Source of the DNA: a virus
Direction: 5' to 3' (one strand)
DNA length: 64,000 bases
IMG/VR virus record: IMGVR_UViG_3300045961_000282
Span: 126,001 to 190,000 of that record
This document shows, one piece after another, positions 61,935 to 64,000 of this stretch; position 1 is the stretch's first letter; each line of letters opens with the position of its first letter. The notes under the pieces are model-generated. The model saw nothing but the letters and a program-made list of their open reading frames with translations, ran no database searches and had not been told where the DNA came from. Both the position numbers and the translations under genes were made by a program.

Positions 61935-62288
61935 ATGAGCACGATGAGCATCGAGTCCGAGGGCCGCATGTGGGTCCACGCCGAACTGCCCGAGGGCGTC
62001 GCGGGACGACCGGGCTACCAACTCGGCTGCCGCTGCGGCGACTGCGTGGAGGCCAACCGGGCCTACATGCGGGAGTACCGCGCTCGGATGCAGCACACCA
62101 AGCAGCGCTCCGATGGCACGGCTGAGTACCACTCGCACAAGGGCCAGCCCTCCAAGCGCACGGCCCGCAGGTGGGGCTGCACGCACTCGCAGTGCCTCGC
62201 CAAGGCGGGCCTGCGCCTGAACGACGAGGGCGTCGTGGTCGATGCCGTGACCGGCGTGGTCGATGCCCACTTCGGTGAGGCGGCGTGA
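61935..62288 (+). CDS. 117-residue Cys/Arg-rich protein
   Basis: ATG at 61935 after GAAAGGGGAAC. Contains LGCRCGDCVEANRAYMREYRARM and RRWGCTHSQCL, a pattern like the short zinc/HNH-associated proteins of actinophages (CxCxxC followed by a basic helix). Probably nucleic-acid binding. Overlaps the next GTG. Confidence 0.7.
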   Translation: MSTMSIESEGRMWVHAELPEGVAGRPGYQLGCRCGDCVEANRAYMREYRARMQHTKQRSDGTAEYHSHKGQPSKRTARRWGCTHSQCLAKAGLRLNDEGVVVDAVTGVVDAHFGEAA

Positions 62289-62632
62289 TCACGGCGGTCG
62301 CGTGGCGGCAGGTGCGCATGGCGCTGGTGGATGACCACATCCTGTTCGGCACGCGGGTGATCCGTGCGCACTACAAGGGCGGCTCCGCAGTCTGGCGCTT
62401 CCTCGTCCACGACTTCGGCACCCCCGAGGAAGCGCGGCGGTACGCAGTCGAGTGCACGGCCACCCTCGAACGGGAGGGCGCGACTCTGGTCCCCCCGGTC
62501 GCGTTCGGCCTACGCCGCGCAGACGAGGAACGACTGAGCGCCTTGGCCACGGAGGTCTGGGTCCCTTGCGCGGACGACAGCCCCGAGGTCGCGGCGATCA
62601 CCCGCGTGCTGAGCAAGGGCAAGAAACTCTGA
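62285..62632 (+). CDS. 115-residue hypothetical protein
   Basis: GTG at 62285 overlaps the previous stop. Alpha/beta product with AVWRFLVHDFGTPEEARRYAVE. Function unknown. Confidence 0.6.
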   Translation: MITAVAWRQVRMALVDDHILFGTRVIRAHYKGGSAVWRFLVHDFGTPEEARRYAVECTATLEREGATLVPPVAFGLRRADEERLSALATEVWVPCADDSPEVAAITRVLSKGKKL

Positions 62633-62633
62633 T

Positions 62634-62663
62634 TTGACCTGAGCCACGTCTAGGGCTTATGGT
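62634..62663 (+). promoter_or_regulatory. consensus promoter
   Basis: TTGACC, 18 bp, TATGGT, then TCTACCAACACCACAACTACG and AAGGGAG. Confidence 0.8.
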
Positions 62664-62701
62664 TCTACCAACACCACAACTACGAACGAAGGGAGCACGA
62701 C

Positions 62702-63058
62702 ATGAGCACCATCGCTTACGGATGGGAACTGACCGCCCCGAGCACATCGGGTGGCAAGGTCTACCAGATCACGGTGATCGACAACATCATCGTCACGGGC
62801 TGGGGATCGACCAGCACCACCACGCGCCAGTTCATGGTCGAGGCGCACGTCGATTCCCAGTGGGCCAGCCGCTGGGCTGTGGAGCGCACCGCCGAGAAGG
62901 AGTCGCGCGGCTACTCGCTGACCACCCCGCCGCACGCCCATGAGATCGACCCGGCGATGCTGGGCGAACTGCGGCGTATGGTTGGCCACCGCGGCGCCAG
63001 CGCCCGGCTCCAACAGGCGTTCAACCTGCTGATCCAGCACGGACGCACGGCAGCCTGA
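62702..63058 (+). CDS. 118-residue hypothetical protein
   Basis: ATG at 62702. Beta-rich first half (GGKVYQITVIDNIIVTGWG) and helical second half ending LIQHGRTAA. Resembles WGR-like small domains (KxYxxxV...xxxxWGR) but lacks the strict motif, so I leave it unassigned. Confidence 0.65.
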   Translation: MSTIAYGWELTAPSTSGGKVYQITVIDNIIVTGWGSTSTTTRQFMVEAHVDSQWASRWAVERTAEKESRGYSLTTPPHAHEIDPAMLGELRRMVGHRGASARLQQAFNLLIQHGRTAA

Positions 63059-63075
63059 GCACGAACCAAACGGAT

Positions 63076-63105
63076 TTGACCCGTGTCAGAGCGGGATGCT
63101 ATGCT
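63076..63105 (+). promoter_or_regulatory. consensus promoter
   Basis: TTGACC, 18 bp, TATGCT, then a leader ending GGAAAGGATCACCACC. Confidence 0.8.
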
Positions 63106-63161
63106 TCTGGCACAACGAACAACCGAACACAATGACCACCACTACGGAAAGGATCACCACC

Positions 63162-64000
63162 ATGCCCACCACCACCCCCACCACCCCCGGCGCGCAGACC
63201 GTTGCCGATGCCCTGTCCCGCTTCACGGCGGGCACCATGACCCCCCCGGCTGCTGCGGCTGCCGCGACCCCCACGACCCCCCCGGTCGCCACTGGCTCGC
63301 GCATCTCGTTCCCCCGCCCGAACGGCGAGGCGTACTACCCGCGCATCGTGGACGGCTCCACGCACGACGTGGCGCTGCTGCGCTCGGCGCGCGGCTCGGT
63401 GCTGACCGACAACCTGTACGTCCTGCTCTACGGCGAGCCGGGCACGGGCAAGACGGCTGCCTTTGAGGCGGCGTTCCCCGATGGCCTCACGCTGTCCGGT
63501 GACGGCGACACGACCACCGACGACTTCGTGGGGTCGTGGGTCCAGAACCCTGACGGCACCTACGAGTGGGTCGACGGCCCGCTCATCATCGCGATGGAGA
63601 ACGGCCTGCCGTTCCTCATTGACGAGGTTGCCCTGATCGACACGAAGGTCATGGCCCTCGTCTACTCCGCGATGGACGGGCGCGGCGAGATTCGCATCAA
63701 GGCCAACCCGGCGCGCGGCATCATCAAGGCGCAGCCCGGCTTCTACGTCGTCGGTGCCTGCAACCCGAACGCCCCCGGCGCTCGCATGTCCGAGGCGCTC
63801 ACGTCGCGGTTCAGCCTGCACATCGAAGCCACCACGGACTACGACCTTGCCAAGGCAATCGGCGTCCCGGCCAAGGCGATCACGGTCGCGAAGAACCTCG
63901 ACTCCAAGCGGTCGTCGGGCGAGGTCGCGTGGGCGCCCCAGATGCGCGAGTTGCTCGCCTTCAAGCGCACGTCCGAGCGGTTCAGCGTCGGCATGGCCGT
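63162..64000 (+). CDS. MoxR/CobS-like AAA+ ATPase, C-terminus beyond window
   Basis: ATG at 63162; the frame is open at the window end. A low-complexity Thr/Pro/Ala arm (1-45) precedes the ATPase: Walker A GEPGTGKT (about 95-102), Walker B PFLIDEVA and sensor 1 GACNPNAPGARMSEALTSRF. These enzymes act as chaperone-like remodelers, commonly with VWA partners; the phage VWA gene is 49 kb away at 13918. In phages such ATPases are of unclear role. Confidence 0.9.
   Translation, partial: MPTTTPTTPGAQTVADALSRFTAGTMTPPAAAAAATPTTPPVATGSRISFPRPNGEAYYPRIVDGSTHDVALLRSARGSVLTDNLYVLLYGEPGTGKTAAFEAAFPDGLTLSGDGDTTTDDFVGSWVQNPDGTYEWVDGPLIIAMENGLPFLIDEVALIDTKVMALVYSAMDGRGEIRIKANPARGIIKAQPGFYVVGACNPNAPGARMSEALTSRFSLHIEATTDYDLAKAIGVPAKAITVAKNLDSKRSSGEVAWAPQMRELLAFKRTSERFSVGMA

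Noticed and set aside
62702-63058. WGR-domain protein
   Set aside because: The WGS sequence and overall shape are only loosely similar and the defining motif is missing.
1-64000. CRISPR array
   Set aside because: No stretch of evenly spaced identical repeats with unique spacers was seen; the dispersed 10-bp motif has irregular spacing and lies partly in genes.

Overview
The window is a high-GC segment of what looks like a large actinobacteriophage genome, probably infecting a Streptomyces-like host. The phage evidence is a terminase large subunit, four HNH endonucleases and a free-standing intein-type endonuclease, phage-encoded Lsr2 and WhiB proteins, tRNA genes, and dense runs of very small genes that overlap by ATGA or GTGA. 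The actinobacterial evidence is the GC content, the WhiB and Lsr2 families, -10 boxes of the TANGNT type, many apparently leaderless genes, and a cslA-glxA-cslZ operon, an arrangement known from Streptomyces. No capsid or tail gene is recognisable here, so the rest of the genome lies outside.

Region 1 (1-12.4 kb) is a glycan factory made of two divergent operons that share one bidirectional promoter near 5.4 kb. The minus-strand operon encodes a CslA-type processive glycosyltransferase, a GlxA-type copper radical oxidase with all its copper ligands, a GH6 lipoprotein (CslZ-like), and a GH5 endoglucanase cut by the window edge. The plus-strand operon encodes a small membrane protein, a zinc-finger protein, a PIG-L/LmbE deacetylase, a WbqC-like protein, a nucleotide-sugar dehydrogenase of the UDP-HexNAc class, a hyaluronan-synthase-like transferase, and two beta-sandwich (LamG-type and secreted) proteins.

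Region 2 (12.4-19.5 kb) starts with tRNA halves that pair only if the genes are circularly permuted (3' half before 5' half). Next come minus-strand genes for a DUF7873 protein, a VWA protein, a SLOG protein, secreted proteins and three small helical paralogues, and then a G-rich non-coding stretch with iteron-like repeats. Region 3 (19.5-30.9 kb) holds HTH proteins, Lsr2, an HNH gene, a terminase carrying a 134-residue mini-intein inside its Walker B motif, a neighbouring free-standing Hint-LAGLIDADG protein, another HNH gene, and a five-gene operon of paralogues. A 500-nt strongly folded non-coding region follows at 31 kb.

Region 4 (31.5-64 kb) is mostly plus-strand small genes. Many have their own TTGAC-N17/18-TATGCT promoter and an A/C-rich leader ending in GAAAGGA; a subset has a GCGAGGG hairpin leader. 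Recognisable products include a HAD phosphatase, an M28 peptidase, an HTH/HEAR protein, an MmeI-like fused restriction-methyltransferase, DUF2958, DUF5679, DUF6011 and DUF7455-like proteins, tRNA-Trp, tRNA-Cys and, at the window end, a MoxR/CobS-like AAA+ ATPase. A 10-bp motif (GCGCGACCGG) occurs about 28 times from 19 kb onward and I found none before that. Six intergenic copies sit in a composite module that also carries CGTATGGTTCG.

All statements come from reading the sequence and from family knowledge; no database search was run.
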